Origin: an uncultured Actinomycetes bacterium
GTDB taxonomy: Bacteria > Actinomycetota > Actinomycetes > Nanopelagicales > Nanopelagicaceae
DNA length: 62,187 nucleotides
Assembly (NCBI GenBank): GCA_937888825.1
Contig: CALBFE010000071.1
Coordinates: 1-62,187, forward strand
Reading direction: 5' to 3'
Shown here: in pieces, positions 1-9,511 of the stretch
Layout: every line of letters starts with the position of its first letter
Position numbering within the stretch: position 1 is the stretch's first letter
The notes under the pieces: model-generated
Told to the model about the DNA's origin: nothing
The model's input: only the letters and a program-made list of their open reading frames with translations
The model's database searches: none
Made by a program: the position numbers and the translations under genes

Positions 1-325
1 AACGGACATTTGAAGGTGGGGATGTAAGAACGTTCCACAGTACAAAAGATTCCTGGCTATCGTGCAGAGCAAGTGATGATTCCAAGCGCTCTCGCATAAC
101 AGTCTGTGCAATTCGATCAATCTCATCAATTGGCTTGAGCTCGAGAAGTTTCTTAAGGGTCTTGCGAGTTAAGTCTGCTGAAACTGCCGCACCTGCGATT
201 GAGAAGTCATCAAGCTTGTCTTGGTTGAGTCCATTACCTAAATAAGTACAACCCATTGGGCTCAAGGCTGCTTCATCGTCAATGTATGTGTGGCTGAGTT
301 CGAATATCGGAGATCTAAATGTCAT
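1..325 (-). CDS. DUF885 family protein, N-terminal part (3' end outside window)
   Basis: The reading frame is open from an ATG at 325 to the window edge, about 108 codons. It starts with MTFRSPIF and contains ALSPMGCTYLG and LDDFSIAGAAVSADLTRKTL. That pattern (a proline-methionine-threonine-glycine block, then a DFS-x-AG block) resembles the N-terminus of DUF885 proteins, which are predicted zinc peptidases. The catalytic region lies outside the window, so activity cannot be judged. No strong ribosome-binding site precedes the ATG. The gene is divergent from the PAQR gene. Family assignment is from memory of the consensus, so confidence is moderate. Confidence 0.6.
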   Translation of the reverse strand, partial: MTFRSPIFELSHTYIDDEAALSPMGCTYLGNGLNQDKLDDFSIAGAAVSADLTRKTLKKLLELKPIDEIDRIAQTVMRERLESSLALHDSQESFVLWNVLTSPPSNVR

Positions 326-394
326 AGGAGATTCTTATCAGCGTGGCGAGTATTTGTCGATACAGGGGGTAGAAACAAGCAGTACCCTGCTTAC

Positions 395-1039
395 ATGACA
401 CAGCTTCCTGTTGTCCCACCTAAATTACGTGGCTGGTTTCACCTAGGTGCAACCCCTGCAGTCATTATTGCTTCACTGGTGCTTTTCATTCTTAGTAAGT
501 CATCACTCAAATTTGCTGTTGCTATTTATTCCATTACTGCAATTATGTTGTTTAGTGTCTCGGCTGTTTATCACCGAGTTCCTTGGACACCAGCAAAGAA
601 GAAAATTTGGCGACGCTGGGATCATGCAAATATCAATTTGCTAATTGCCGGCTCCTATACGCCTTTCGCAGTTGCCCTACTTGAAGGTCGAAGCAGAAAT
701 ATTTTGCTTCTAGTTGTTTGGATCGGAGCGGCAATAGGTGTGGGCTTGCGCGTTTTTTGGCTCAATGCACCGCGCTGGTTATATGTTGCAAATTATTTAC
801 TGCTTGGGTGGGTGGCCATTATTTATACGCCGGCGCTCTACCGAGAGGGTGGTTTATGGGTGCTACTTCCAATTCTTATAGGCGGCCTGTTTTACTCCAT
901 TGGTGCAATCTTCTACGCCCTCAAGCGTCCAGGGCGGGATGCTAAGTACTTTGGCTTCCATGAGCTCTTCCATATATTCGTGCTGGCAGCCTGGATTTCG
1001 CAGTACATAGCGATTTCGGTGGCGATTTACAGTAAGTAA
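395..1039 (+). CDS. Hemolysin III / PAQR family membrane protein
   Basis: A protein of about 214 residues with seven predicted hydrophobic segments. The family's putative metal-site residues are visible: a His in AVYHR, an Asp in WDHANI followed by the SYTPF block, and two His in GFHELFHIF near the C-terminus. Bacterial PAQR proteins (TrhA/YqfA type) sit in the cytoplasmic membrane and are linked to membrane-lipid homeostasis; the hemolysin name is historical. The frame is open upstream to 290, but that extension would run into the divergent DUF885 start and carries no membrane segment, so ATG 395 is preferred. A TACCCT at 383-388 could be the -10 box of a leaderless transcript, although no good -35 is seen. 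Confidence 0.88.
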   Translation: MTQLPVVPPKLRGWFHLGATPAVIIASLVLFILSKSSLKFAVAIYSITAIMLFSVSAVYHRVPWTPAKKKIWRRWDHANINLLIAGSYTPFAVALLEGRSRNILLLVVWIGAAIGVGLRVFWLNAPRWLYVANYLLLGWVAIIYTPALYREGGLWVLLPILIGGLFYSIGAIFYALKRPGRDAKYFGFHELFHIFVLAAWISQYIAISVAIYSK

Positions 1040-1090
1040 GGCCTTGCTCTAACCTAAGGCTCTCTTATCAACGAGTTGCGAGGTACGACG

Positions 1091-1909
1091 ATGGCTGAGA
1101 AAAACTCCTTCCTTAATTGGGTCGGATTTAAGGGCGAAGAAGAACAAGCGCCTTCATCCCTCGAGCGCATTCGCGAACTTGAATCACAGTTAGCTGATCT
1201 CAAATCACGCCGCGACATCACGGGATTGAGCAAAGAAGAATTTGAAATTCTTGCCACCGAGACTGCAATGTCGATGATTAAGTCGGCGCAAGCTCGTGAG
1301 AGCAAGGCGCAATCTATTGCGACTCGATTGATTGCTGAAACTAATCGCACAACAAAAGAAGAGATTGAAGCAGCTGATGCTAAAGCTCGCACTATTTTAA
1401 GTGGCGCTGAATCACGTGGTCGCAAATATATTCAAGCTGCTGAATCTGAAGCATCAGACAAGATTGCTGAAGCCGAAGTTGAAGCCGAATCACTTATTGA
1501 AAGCAAGCGCCGCGAAGCATCTGCCCTTGCAACTGCAGCACGCCGTGAGGGTGAGCGCATTGTGAGTGAAGCAACTGGAGAAGTTACTAACTATCGCCAG
1601 TGGCTTTCAAGTGTTATTTCTGAAGCAGAGCGCCTATACAAGATTCAAACACAGTCACTTGATGCTGCAGAGTCAGCGATTCACCAATCACGTTCACGTC
1701 TTGAGAGCGCATTTACGCGCCTTGCTGATCTACAACGCAGTGTTATTGAAAACCTTAACTCTGATGACACCATCATTAATGCTGGCCCAATTCGCGTTGC
1801 CAGTCAGCGCACCAAGCCAGCCTTAGCTGCTCCTAAGAAAGCGGCAAAAAAGCCTGTTAAGAAAATCGCTAAGAAAGTAGCTGCAAAGAAATCTGCGCCG
1901 CGTAAGTAA
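1091..1909 (+). CDS. DivIVA-like coiled-coil protein with lysine-rich histone-H1-like tail
   Basis: The ATG at 1091 follows a GAGG at 1080-1083; the open frame back to 1076 uses a TTG and is not preferred. Residues of roughly 25-235 are almost entirely heptad-like Ala/Glu/Lys/Arg helix, including ESEASDKIAEAEVEAESL, as in DivIVA/Wag31-like or ATP-synthase-b-like coiled coils. The last 30 or so residues are a run of PKKAAKKP, KKIAKK and AAKKSAPRK units like histone H1 tails. A cytoplasmic scaffold that touches DNA or an acidic partner is an inference. The gene lies 6 bases upstream of the acyltransferase start, so the two are probably cotranscribed. No catalytic motif was found and the family was not recognised with certainty. 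Confidence 0.7.
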   Translation: MAEKNSFLNWVGFKGEEEQAPSSLERIRELESQLADLKSRRDITGLSKEEFEILATETAMSMIKSAQARESKAQSIATRLIAETNRTTKEEIEAADAKARTILSGAESRGRKYIQAAESEASDKIAEAEVEAESLIESKRREASALATAARREGERIVSEATGEVTNYRQWLSSVISEAERLYKIQTQSLDAAESAIHQSRSRLESAFTRLADLQRSVIENLNSDDTIINAGPIRVASQRTKPALAAPKKAAKKPVKKIAKKVAAKKSAPRK

Positions 1910-1915
1910 TTAGTT

Positions 1916-3661
1916 ATGTCCACTCCCCGCGGTATTCGTTATATCCCTGCCATTGATGGCTTGCGTGCTGTAGCAGTTGTTGCAGTAATGCTCTATCACT
2001 TAGGTTTTTCCTGGATACCGGGCGGCTTTCTTGGCGTAGACCTCTTCTTTGTAATCTCTGGCTATGTAATTACGCGCTTGCTTCTAGATTCAATCCAGCG
2101 CAGTGGTGGTTTAGATTTACGCGCATTCTATAAGGCGCGAATCCGCAGATTGTTTCCACCTCTTATATTTATGATATTTGTGACAATTATCTATATCAGT
2201 ATTTGGGCACCAGAAACCATGCGCCGCTTTGTTAGCGATAGTCCATTTGCACTCCTTGGTGGAATGAACTGGTGGTTAGTTTTTAGGCATACTGACTATT
2301 TCGACACTATTTCGCGGCCGCCGCTGCTACAGCACACCTGGTCACTAGGAGTTGAAGCTCAGTTCTATTTAATCTGGCCACTCATTCTGCTCCTCGTTCT
2401 ACGCCAATTTGGTAAAGCCAAAATTCCTGGTGCTGCCTTATTTATTGCAGCGGTCTCAGGTATTGCCTTATTACTAGTCTCTTTTGAGGTTGATGCTGCA
2501 AATGCATCACAAGTAAGCCACGTTTACTTCGGCACAGATACCCACAGTATTGGATTGTTTCTAGGCGCTGCACTTGCTGTGAGTTGGGTTCCTCAGAATC
2601 TTCAAGAGCAAGTCAATAGACGAGCACAAGATTTTATTGATGGTATTGGTGTCATTGGTTTTGTTGGATTACTTGGAGTCTTTCTCTTGGTTAATGAAAA
2701 TGATCCCACTCTCTACAAATTAGCTTTCCCACTTGCGGGGCTCTTTGGTTGCGCAATCCTGACTAGCATCGTTCACCCAGCTTCACGATTTGCACCAATA
2801 CTTAGCAGCAAGGTTGCTGTGTGGATTGGTGAGCGCTCTTACGCAATTTATTTGTGGCACTGGGTTGTATTTCAAGTAACGCGCCCTGCAGTAGATCTTG
2901 AGGGATCAACATGGGCCCTGTATGCCTTACGTATTTTGGTTGTGTTTGCTCTGGCTGACATCTCACTGCGTTTAGTCGAGCTACCTGTTCGAAGCGGGCT
3001 GGTTGAGTATTGGTTTAAAGGAATGAAATATCGCACTAAGAATGTTCAGCGGCGACAAAAGAGTACGGTTGTAGCTTCAATTCTTCTCTTGATTTTGGGT
3101 ACTTCATACATCAGCGCTAATGCCATTTCACAAAGTGATAAAGAGATGGCAATTATTAAGCAGCAACTTGAACAACCTATTCAACCAAGTGAACCTACTG
3201 CAACCCAGCCAGGCGGTTTATGGGTTACTGGAGATTCTGTAATTTTAGGAATTCACTATGAGTTAGATGCTCGTAGCCATATTGCAATTATTAATGCACG
3301 TGTTGGCCGTCAAGCACCTGAACTCATTGAAGTGATGAGAGCTGATAAAGCTAACGCGCCTGATTCAACGGTTATCTTTAATTTGGGAAACAACAACAAG
3401 TTAACTTCAGATCAAGTTTTGGCCGTATTTGAAGAGGTTAAAGACCAGCCAAGAATTATCGTTGTTAACACTGCGGTGCCTAGGGGTTGGCGGGATGAAA
3501 ACAATGCCCTGATTGCGCAATACGCCGCTTTATATGGAGCAACAGTTATTGATTGGGCCACTATCTCAGCTGGTCATCCTGAATACTTTGCGCCCGATGG
3601 TGTGCACTTAGTGCCAGCAGGTGTTCGAGCATATGTTGATGCAATCACTGCAACGTTATAG
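1916..3661 (+). CDS. OafA-like acyltransferase (acyltransferase 3 domain plus SGNH domain)
   Basis: A protein of 581 residues. The first ~400 residues form the ten-helix acyltransferase-3 membrane domain, with the N-terminal signature LRAVAVVAVMLYHLG carrying the conserved His, and R-x-x-RLFPP after helix 2. The C-terminal ~150 residues are an extracytoplasmic SGNH-hydrolase-like domain: block I WVTGDSV, a block-III-like LGNNN, and a terminal PDGVHL carrying the Asp-x-x-His pair. Such proteins O-acetylate cell-surface glycans or peptidoglycan, taking acyl groups through the membrane. The substrate here is unknown. It follows the coiled-coil gene by 6 bases and ends just before a strong terminator. 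Confidence 0.92.
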   Translation: MSTPRGIRYIPAIDGLRAVAVVAVMLYHLGFSWIPGGFLGVDLFFVISGYVITRLLLDSIQRSGGLDLRAFYKARIRRLFPPLIFMIFVTIIYISIWAPETMRRFVSDSPFALLGGMNWWLVFRHTDYFDTISRPPLLQHTWSLGVEAQFYLIWPLILLLVLRQFGKAKIPGAALFIAAVSGIALLLVSFEVDAANASQVSHVYFGTDTHSIGLFLGAALAVSWVPQNLQEQVNRRAQDFIDGIGVIGFVGLLGVFLLVNENDPTLYKLAFPLAGLFGCAILTSIVHPASRFAPILSSKVAVWIGERSYAIYLWHWVVFQVTRPAVDLEGSTWALYALRILVVFALADISLRLVELPVRSGLVEYWFKGMKYRTKNVQRRQKSTVVASILLLILGTSYISANAISQSDKEMAIIKQQLEQPIQPSEPTATQPGGLWVTGDSVILGIHYELDARSHIAIINARVGRQAPELIEVMRADKANAPDSTVIFNLGNNNKLTSDQVLAVFEEVKDQPRIIVVNTAVPRGWRDENNALIAQYAALYGATVIDWATISAGHPEYFAPDGVHLVPAGVRAYVDAITATL

Positions 3662-3680
3662 GCAATCTATTTTTGGGAAA

Positions 3681-3714
3681 TAAAAGACCCCCGCTGATAA
3701 GCGAGGGTCTTTTA
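3681..3714. terminator. Bidirectional rho-independent terminator
   Basis: An AAAAGACCC-C-CGCT arm pairs with AGCG-A-GGGTCTTTT around a GATA loop, with one C/A mismatch. A-runs and T-runs flank both sides, so it can serve the plus-strand acyltransferase gene and the converging minus-strand histone-tail membrane gene. Confidence 0.9.
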
Positions 3715-3725
3715 CTAATTACTTT

Positions 3726-4544
3726 TTACTTGAATTCACCTGGAATTCCAAAGACTGTGGCAGGTGCTGTTTGTCCATCTGAGTAAACAGAAGACACACG
3801 GAATTGAGTCCATCCAGCATCACCACTCTTTGTTACAGCTTGAGTGAGTTGATCTGCAGGGACAGTTGCGATTGTTGTCCAATCACCAGTTCCATTCGCG
3901 CGGATCTCAACGTTATAGCCAGTTAAACCTTCCGTGGCCATAGGTGCTACCCAACGAAGATTTAAGCCATCTGCGCTCTTTAAAGCAACAAACTTTGATG
4001 GAGCTTCAATAGTTCCAACTACAGCTGTTGTTTCTTCTGGCGAAGCTGACTCTGATGCTTCAGCAGATTGAGACATTGAAGGTGCAGGAGCTGCGCCATC
4101 ATCACTTTCTGTACCTGACTGAGACCAAACAATCATTGCTAACAAAACAATTCCTACTACTACAGCAAATACAACACGTCCTGAAGCACCTTGCTTAGGT
4201 GCAGCAGCTGGCTTTGAAGGCGCTACTGCTTTAGCTGCTACTGGTGGCGCAGCAACTGGACGAGAAGAAGTCACAGTGACTCTTGGTGCAGCAGCTTTCT
4301 TTGCACTCTTCTTTACTGGGCGCTTTGCAACACTCTTCTTCTTGACAACCTTCTTTGCAGCAGCTTTTTTAGCTGGTGCTCTCTTCGCAGTTTTCTTAGC
4401 AACGCTCTTTTTTACTGCGCGCTTTGCAGTTACCTTCTTCTTCGCTACAGATTTCTTTGCAGTTGACTTCTTTGCTACAGCTTTTCTAGCAGGTGCCTTT
4501 TTAGCAACCTTTTTCTTTGCTGCGCTCTTCTTCTTTACGGCCAC
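3726..4544 (-). CDS. Membrane protein with histone-like Lys/Ala N-terminus and extracellular FN3-like domain
   Basis: The GTG at 4544 is chosen because AAGGAG precedes it by five bases; the longer frame to 4577 begins at a TTG without a ribosome site. The product is 272 residues. Residues ~4-86 are a tandem of AKK, VAKK and PAKKAAAKK units resembling eukaryotic H1 or HU-tail sequences. Residues ~88-122 are Pro/Ala rich. Residues ~124-142 form one membrane helix (VVFAVVVGIVLLAMIVW). After an acidic Ser-rich linker, residues ~180-272 look like one fibronectin type III sandwich (LRWVAP, GYNVEIR, FRVSSVY). The positive-inside rule puts the Lys-rich part in the cytoplasm and FN3 outside. A nucleoid-to-envelope tether is an inference; no family was recognised. 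Confidence 0.75.
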   Translation of the reverse strand: MAVKKKSAAKKKVAKKAPARKAVAKKSTAKKSVAKKKVTAKRAVKKSVAKKTAKRAPAKKAAAKKVVKKKSVAKRPVKKSAKKAAAPRVTVTSSRPVAAPPVAAKAVAPSKPAAAPKQGASGRVVFAVVVGIVLLAMIVWSQSGTESDDGAAPAPSMSQSAEASESASPEETTAVVGTIEAPSKFVALKSADGLNLRWVAPMATEGLTGYNVEIRANGTGDWTTIATVPADQLTQAVTKSGDAGWTQFRVSSVYSDGQTAPATVFGIPGEFK

Positions 4545-4599
4545 GAGTACTCCTTGAATAGTGGTGCGCACGTCCAAAACGCGCGGCTATAGGGCAAGG

Positions 4600-5217
4600 T
4601 TACCCCAGGCTCCTCAGCATTTGTATGACTTGCGGTGCAATTAGGCGCAAAGCTTTTCCGCGATGACTGATGGCATCCTTTTCTTCGGGGCTCATTTGTG
4701 CGCTTGAAATACTCATTCCTAGGGGTTGGAAAATAGGGTCATACCCAAAGCCTTCCTGGCCAATTGCTACATGCAAGATGTGGCCGTGGAAAAGACCCTC
4801 TTCAACATGGCTGCGACCATCGGGCATTGCCAACGCTGCAACGCAAGTGAAATGTGCGCTGCGTTTATCATCCTCAACATCTTTTAATTCCAGTAGAAGT
4901 TTCTCTAGGTTGGCTTGATCATTTCCATGAGTTCCGGCCCACCTAGCTGAATAGATACCTGGATCCCCATTAAGGAAATCAACACATAACCCTGAATCAT
5001 CTGAAATTGCAGGCAGCCCTGTTGCAATAGCTGTATATCTAGCTTTTAGTAGAGCATTTTCTTCAAAAGTAGATCCGGTCTCTTCAACATCAACTAAATC
5101 TGCAAATTCATCAACACCTACCAAATTGATTTCACCTGGTGCTAGGGCATCTAGAATTCTGCGGAACTCGACTAACTTTCCTTTGTTGCGCGTAGCAAGA
5201 ACTAATTTTTGTGGCAC
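4600..5217 (-). CDS. rdgB: Non-canonical purine NTP pyrophosphatase (RdgB/HAM1)
   Basis: A 205-residue protein, the usual size. It hydrolyses dITP, XTP and ITP to monophosphates, cleaning the nucleotide pool. The substrate motif LATRNKGK is at the N-terminus, followed by SDDSGLCVDFL with the metal-binding acid residues, EGFGYDPIF, and the C-terminal SHRGKAL. GTG 5217 is preferred because it directly follows the rph stop and places the TRNKGK block at the normal distance from the start; the frame upstream to 5262 lies inside rph. It is the last gene of the murI-rph-rdgB run, a common bacterial arrangement. Confidence 0.95.
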   Translation of the reverse strand: MPQKLVLATRNKGKLVEFRRILDALAPGEINLVGVDEFADLVDVEETGSTFEENALLKARYTAIATGLPAISDDSGLCVDFLNGDPGIYSARWAGTHGNDQANLEKLLLELKDVEDDKRSAHFTCVAALAMPDGRSHVEEGLFHGHILHVAIGQEGFGYDPIFQPLGMSISSAQMSPEEKDAISHRGKALRLIAPQVIQMLRSLG

Positions 5218-5219
5218 TA

Positions 5220-5942
5220 TTATGAAAGAACTTCTTTTTGTAGTTTGCTCAATGTTGCACAACCTTCAACAGCCAAATCTAGAAGTTGATTCAGTAGTGC
5301 ACGGTCAAATGGAGCACCTTCTGCAGTTCCTTGCACCTCAATAAATCGTCCATCTCCTGCAACAACAACATTCATATCTGTTCCAGCGCGCACATCTTCT
5401 TCATAGCAAAGATCTAGCATTGGAACTCCATCAATAATTCCAACACTTACTGCTGCAACGAAATCACTGAGAGGATTAGCTGCTGCCTTGATATGGCCCT
5501 GTGCTTTTGCCCAGGAAATTGCATCTGCAAGTGCAACATAGGCACCTGTTATTGCGGCGGTGCGGGTGCCACCGTCTGCTTGTAATACATCGCAATCGAT
5601 AACGATTGTGTTTTCACCAAGTTCTTTCATATTCACAATTGCTCGAAGTGAGCGACCTACTAGGCGTGAAATTTCTTGTGTGCGACCACCTAGCTTGCCT
5701 TTAACACTCTCACGATCAGAGCGTGTATGAGTAGCGCGCGGCAACATCGCATATTCAGAAGTAACCCATCCATTTCCAGAATCTTTTAACCAACGTGGGA
5801 CACCTGTAGAAAATGATGCAACACATAAAACACGGGTCTTGCCGAACTCAACTAGAACAGATCCCTCGGCATGGTCAAGCCATCCACGCGTGAACTTAAT
5901 TTCGCGCAGGTCATTAACTTCTCGTCCGTCATTGCGTGCCAT
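5220..5942 (-). CDS. rph: Ribonuclease PH
   Basis: A 240-residue phosphorolytic 3'-5' exoribonuclease that trims tRNA 3' ends. Family blocks are clear: [18 protein letters not shown] near the N-terminus, [45 protein letters not shown], and [17 protein letters not shown]. The ATG at 5942 has AGGAG seven bases upstream. It sits 17 bases after the murI stop and is immediately followed by rdgB, so the three are very likely one transcript. Confidence 0.97.
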   Translation of the reverse strand: MARNDGREVNDLREIKFTRGWLDHAEGSVLVEFGKTRVLCVASFSTGVPRWLKDSGNGWVTSEYAMLPRATHTRSDRESVKGKLGGRTQEISRLVGRSLRAIVNMKELGENTIVIDCDVLQADGGTRTAAITGAYVALADAISWAKAQGHIKAAANPLSDFVAAVSVGIIDGVPMLDLCYEEDVRAGTDMNVVVAGDGRFIEVQGTAEGAPFDRALLNQLLDLAVEGCATLSKLQKEVLS

Positions 5943-5959
5943 TTGCTGCTCCTATGTTT

Positions 5960-6757
5960 TTATAGATCTTGGTGTTCGACGCGGGTTACTTCTGGACCTA
6001 GAAAACGTCGAGCTAAGCTTTCAAAAGCTTTGGCATCGCCAGTTGCTAAGAATTTGTGTGTAGGGGCACCGCCACGTGCATCGCGAAGTAGGTTGTTCTC
6101 AACTAATGTGCGATAGAGATCTTTTGCAGTTTCTTCAGCACTTGAAACAAGCGTCACACCGTCACCCATAACATAAGAAATAACTCCAGTTAATAGCGGA
6201 TAGTGAGTGCAGCCCAAAACTAAAGTATCAACTTTGGCTTCCATAACAGGAGCTAAGTAATCCCGAGCAATTTTAGTAATTTCAGTACCTGAAGTTTCTC
6301 CGCGTTCTACAAACTCAACAAAGAGTGGGCAAGCAATTGATGTAATCTGCAATTGAGGCGCTGCAGCAAAAGCATCTAAGTAAGCTTTGGAATCAACGGT
6401 TGCTCGAGTTCCAATAACTCCGATGTGCCCGCTTCTTGATGCAGCAACTGCGCGTCTGACTGCAGGTTGAATAACCTCAATAACTGGCACCTTGTATCGC
6501 TCACGAGCATCACGAAGCATTGCAGCACTTGCTGTGTTGCAAGCAATCACTAGCGCTTTAACGCCTTGCTCTACTAAGAAATCTAAAGTCTCTAATGCAA
6601 ACTCACGAACCTCTGCTAATGGCCGCGGACCATAAGGACCTCGTGCGGTGTCACCGATATAGATTATTGATTCATTAGGAAGTTGATCCAGAATTGCTCT
6701 GGCAACGGTCAGCCCACCTACTCCTGAATCGAAGATACCAATGGGTGCATTACTCAC
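5960..6757 (-). CDS. murI: Glutamate racemase
   Basis: A 265-residue cofactor-independent racemase that makes D-glutamate for peptidoglycan. The start motif [15 protein letters not shown], the first catalytic cysteine in [10 protein letters not shown], and the second in [11 protein letters not shown] are all present. The start is GTG at 6757. A TAGGCT lies seven bases upstream, compatible with a leaderless promoter, but no convincing -35 was seen. It heads the murI-rph-rdgB run and follows DUF2017 by 32 bases. Confidence 0.96.
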   Translation of the reverse strand: MSNAPIGIFDSGVGGLTVARAILDQLPNESIIYIGDTARGPYGPRPLAEVREFALETLDFLVEQGVKALVIACNTASAAMLRDARERYKVPVIEVIQPAVRRAVAASRSGHIGVIGTRATVDSKAYLDAFAAAPQLQITSIACPLFVEFVERGETSGTEITKIARDYLAPVMEAKVDTLVLGCTHYPLLTGVISYVMGDGVTLVSSAEETAKDLYRTLVENNLLRDARGGAPTHKFLATGDAKAFESLARRFLGPEVTRVEHQDL

Positions 6758-6789
6758 AGGCCAAGCCTACCCTGAGCGTGATGTGAAAA

Positions 6790-7365
6790 CTAAATAGCTT
6801 CATCCATAAGCGCCACAATTAAGGATTCTTGCAGCCAACCTAACCAACTATAAACAGCGTAGACCCCGCGCATTGGATCATCTGGTGCCAAGAGTTCTAA
6901 CTCTTCATGGCTAGTTTGTTCAACTTTTAAACGAACGCCAAGTGCCAAACGAATATCATTCATGGCACCTAACCAATCGTTAGCACCATCATGATCAACT
7001 TCAATAATTCCATCTATCGCACTCTTTAATGTTATTCGCATGGACATTGAGTGTGCATATTTTTTTGCTCTCAAGGTTGATTCGGTATACCTACGAAACT
7101 CTGCAGCATCAACTTGATCTGCATAGGCGTTAGGCAAAAGTCGAAGCAATACTTCATCTTCTGGCGGTGAATCATGAGTAGTGATTCCAACCATTGCAGC
7201 TAGTGGGTCATCTACATGGTTATCTGTGCGCTCACCTAATAGCTCAATGATTTGTTCCACTAGATTGATAAGAACTTCACGCTCAGGTTCAGAAAACTCG
7301 GCTACAAATGCATTATCTCCATGGCGATGAAATCCATGTTGTTCATTTGAATCCTGATCGCTCAT
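6790..7365 (-). CDS. DUF2017 family protein
   Basis: A 191-residue acidic soluble protein. It has the actinobacterial DUF2017 layout: an N-terminal [16 protein letters not shown] helix, [20 protein letters not shown] in the middle, and a terminal [13 protein letters not shown] block. The function is unknown. The gene overlaps the clpS stop by four bases (ATGA type), matching the widespread clpS-DUF2017 pairing in actinobacteria and suggesting a link to ClpCP proteolysis. No enzymatic motif is visible. Confidence 0.88.
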   Translation of the reverse strand: MSDQDSNEQHGFHRHGDNAFVAEFSEPEREVLINLVEQIIELLGERTDNHVDDPLAAMVGITTHDSPPEDEVLLRLLPNAYADQVDAAEFRRYTESTLRAKKYAHSMSMRITLKSAIDGIIEVDHDGANDWLGAMNDIRLALGVRLKVEQTSHEELELLAPDDPMRGVYAVYSWLGWLQESLIVALMDEAI

Positions 7366-7658
7366 ATTGCTTGATCACCTCGTTGCAATGTTGCCCACAG
7401 CCCAAACTCATGCAACCGGGCAACATCGTGTTCCATTTCTTCACGACTGCCCGTTGAAACAACTGCTTTACCCTCAGTATGAACTTTCATCATAAGCTCA
7501 TGAGCTTTTTCGCGAGAATATCCAAAGAGTTCCATTAACACATATGTCACATACGTCATCAGATTAACTGGGTCATCCCAAACAATTGTTATCCAGGGTT
7601 TCTCACTACTAAATATCTCTTTAATAGCTTCTTCAATTTTGTCATCAACTTTAACCAT
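7362..7658 (-). CDS. clpS: ATP-dependent Clp protease adaptor ClpS
   Basis: A 98-residue adaptor that delivers N-degron substrates to ClpC/ClpA with ClpP. The ClpS core is present: [20 protein letters not shown] (including the conserved Asp-Asp-x-Asn binding pocket), [20 protein letters not shown], and a final [10 protein letters not shown]. It begins two bases after the GH18 stop codon and is translationally coupled to DUF2017 downstream. It follows the GH18 gene without a visible promoter, so it probably belongs to the same mRNA. Confidence 0.95.
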   Translation of the reverse strand: MVKVDDKIEEAIKEIFSSEKPWITIVWDDPVNLMTYVTYVLMELFGYSREKAHELMMKVHTEGKAVVSTGSREEMEHDVARLHEFGLWATLQRGDQAI

Positions 7659-7660
7659 GG

Positions 7661-9511
7661 TTAGCGAACCACCACTGTAAATTCTGGAGTTAAAACCTGT
7701 TCATCCTTAGTGGTAATTTGGACTCGCAATTTCGTAACTCCTTTCTTTGCTTCGATGATACTAATTTGAAATTCACCATTAGTTCCAGTAGTTGTGGCTG
7801 TACCTATATTTTGCCACTTACCTGAAATATATTTCTGAAGTAGAACTACTTGCCCCGCCAATACTGGCAATAACGTTCCCTTAACAGTTAAATCCTTACC
7901 TGACTTTACTGTGGTTGGTCGATCTAGAACTATTCGAGAGAGAAGGACAACTTTTCCTTCATTACTCAATGACTCTGCGCGCTCCCAAGTTCCCTGGGTA
8001 GTGAACCTGAAGGATGCACTGGCCCCAATTGTTACAGGAATGCTTACTGTTCCATCCACCGCGCTAGTGAGTTCGGCGATCGGAGTCCATGAATTTTCAT
8101 TCACTCGTCTAATTTCAAGGCTTACTGGTATTCCCGCAACAGGTGATTTATCTTTAAGAGTAAGTGCTCCGCGCACAGTGAACACTCCCCCATAGAAAGC
8201 GCCTTTGCTATTGACTTGTTCAACAGTTAGCGTGCTCAAAACAGTGTCAGGAGCAATCGCTAGCGCAACATTTCGCATTGCAGTTGTTGCTGCCACATCT
8301 TCCATTCCAAGGGTCCAAAGTGCTGAGCCACCTAATCGGTATTTAGCGACAAGGTTCATGCGTTCTAGATAACTGCGATCGTTTTGATACCAAACAGTTC
8401 GGTTCACTGTGCAGGCAGTTGCTGCACCTTTGGCCGTTAAGCCGTTAAATGTTTGTTGGTATGAATATGTTGCCTCGCTACTTTTCAGGTCAAAAGTTGG
8501 AACCGCTTGATCAATCGCTGCTTTTGCAGCTGCATAATTCATCCTAAATGTTGCTGCTTTTGCTCCGGCTTTTAATCCTGGAGGAGCGGTGGCAGGGCAT
8601 GTTCCAGTAACGTTGGTTATCCAATCGCGACCATAGCCAGGAAGACCGATAAAAACTTTTGATGCCGGCATAATGGAAATCGCATACTGAAGTGTTTTTT
8701 CAGTCCAGCTAATTGGGCCAATTGGGCCAGGTTTAGCTACTGAATAGTCATAGGTCATGATTCGTAAACGATCAATACTTGAAGCAATCTCTGCCCATGA
8801 ATAGACGTAGTAACCCTTTTGTTTTTCGGCTGGGTTAAATGCATATGGGGTGGAAATCGAAAGCAACTTTTGTTGGGCACGCAAAGCAATACTGAGTTCT
8901 TTTACAAATAGAACCCAGTTAGGCGCTGTTTTAGGCCATGTCGTATTTCCATCAACAAAAGCGAAACCTTCAAAATCTAGGTCAATTCCATCAAATGAAT
9001 ACTTGTTCACAAGATCTACTATTGTTTTTACGATAGTCGTCCGTACTTCAGGCTTAGCTAAATAGCCAGATAAGACTAATTTATCTGTGCCGTCAGTAAT
9101 AGTTGGAATTAACTTCAATCCACTTTTGCGCATCAAACAGATTGTGTTGGCGATTGGCCACGATGGATTAGCTATTGAATAGTCATCTCTGATCACAGTA
9201 GGGCTTTTTAACGTGTACCAGAAAGGCATTACTTCTTTCATTAAATCTTTATTTGTAAACAAATATGAAGAATTAAGAAGTGCCATGTCTTCAGGTGAAT
9301 ATTCATTTGTTTCACAAGTGACCGGTGAATTGGCAGCTGGTGTTGGAAGTGTTGGTAGTTTTTTTATAAAAGGCATAACAGTTTTTACGGAGTAATACGG
9401 AATCCACCCAGAAACTATTTTGCGAGGTTGATTATCGGCTGCGATTGCATGTGGAGCTAATGAACTGATCATTAGTAAGGCGAGAGCTATGTAACAACTA
9501 CGCCTCATCAT
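7661..9511 (-). CDS. Secreted glycoside hydrolase family 18 protein
   Basis: A 616-residue exported glycosidase. An N-terminal signal peptide ([22 protein letters not shown]) is followed by a GH18 barrel of about 390 residues. The signature DGIDLDFEG places the catalytic Glu at about residue 181. RIMTYDYS and a late WTLGMED match the barrel's later strands. The C-terminal ~200 residues look like two Ig-like sandwiches. GH18 enzymes cut beta-1,4-linked GlcNAc polymers such as chitin or peptidoglycan-derived glycans; the YaaH type acts on cell walls. The start overlaps the DUF3039 stop as TGATG; GTG 9514 and ATG 9508 are also possible. Lying between DUF3039 and clpS is unusual company for a secreted glycosidase. 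Confidence 0.88.
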   Translation of the reverse strand: MMRRSCYIALALLMISSLAPHAIAADNQPRKIVSGWIPYYSVKTVMPFIKKLPTLPTPAANSPVTCETNEYSPEDMALLNSSYLFTNKDLMKEVMPFWYTLKSPTVIRDDYSIANPSWPIANTICLMRKSGLKLIPTITDGTDKLVLSGYLAKPEVRTTIVKTIVDLVNKYSFDGIDLDFEGFAFVDGNTTWPKTAPNWVLFVKELSIALRAQQKLLSISTPYAFNPAEKQKGYYVYSWAEIASSIDRLRIMTYDYSVAKPGPIGPISWTEKTLQYAISIMPASKVFIGLPGYGRDWITNVTGTCPATAPPGLKAGAKAATFRMNYAAAKAAIDQAVPTFDLKSSEATYSYQQTFNGLTAKGAATACTVNRTVWYQNDRSYLERMNLVAKYRLGGSALWTLGMEDVAATTAMRNVALAIAPDTVLSTLTVEQVNSKGAFYGGVFTVRGALTLKDKSPVAGIPVSLEIRRVNENSWTPIAELTSAVDGTVSIPVTIGASASFRFTTQGTWERAESLSNEGKVVLLSRIVLDRPTTVKSGKDLTVKGTLLPVLAGQVVLLQKYISGKWQNIGTATTTGTNGEFQISIIEAKKGVTKLRVQITTKDEQVLTPEFTVVVR

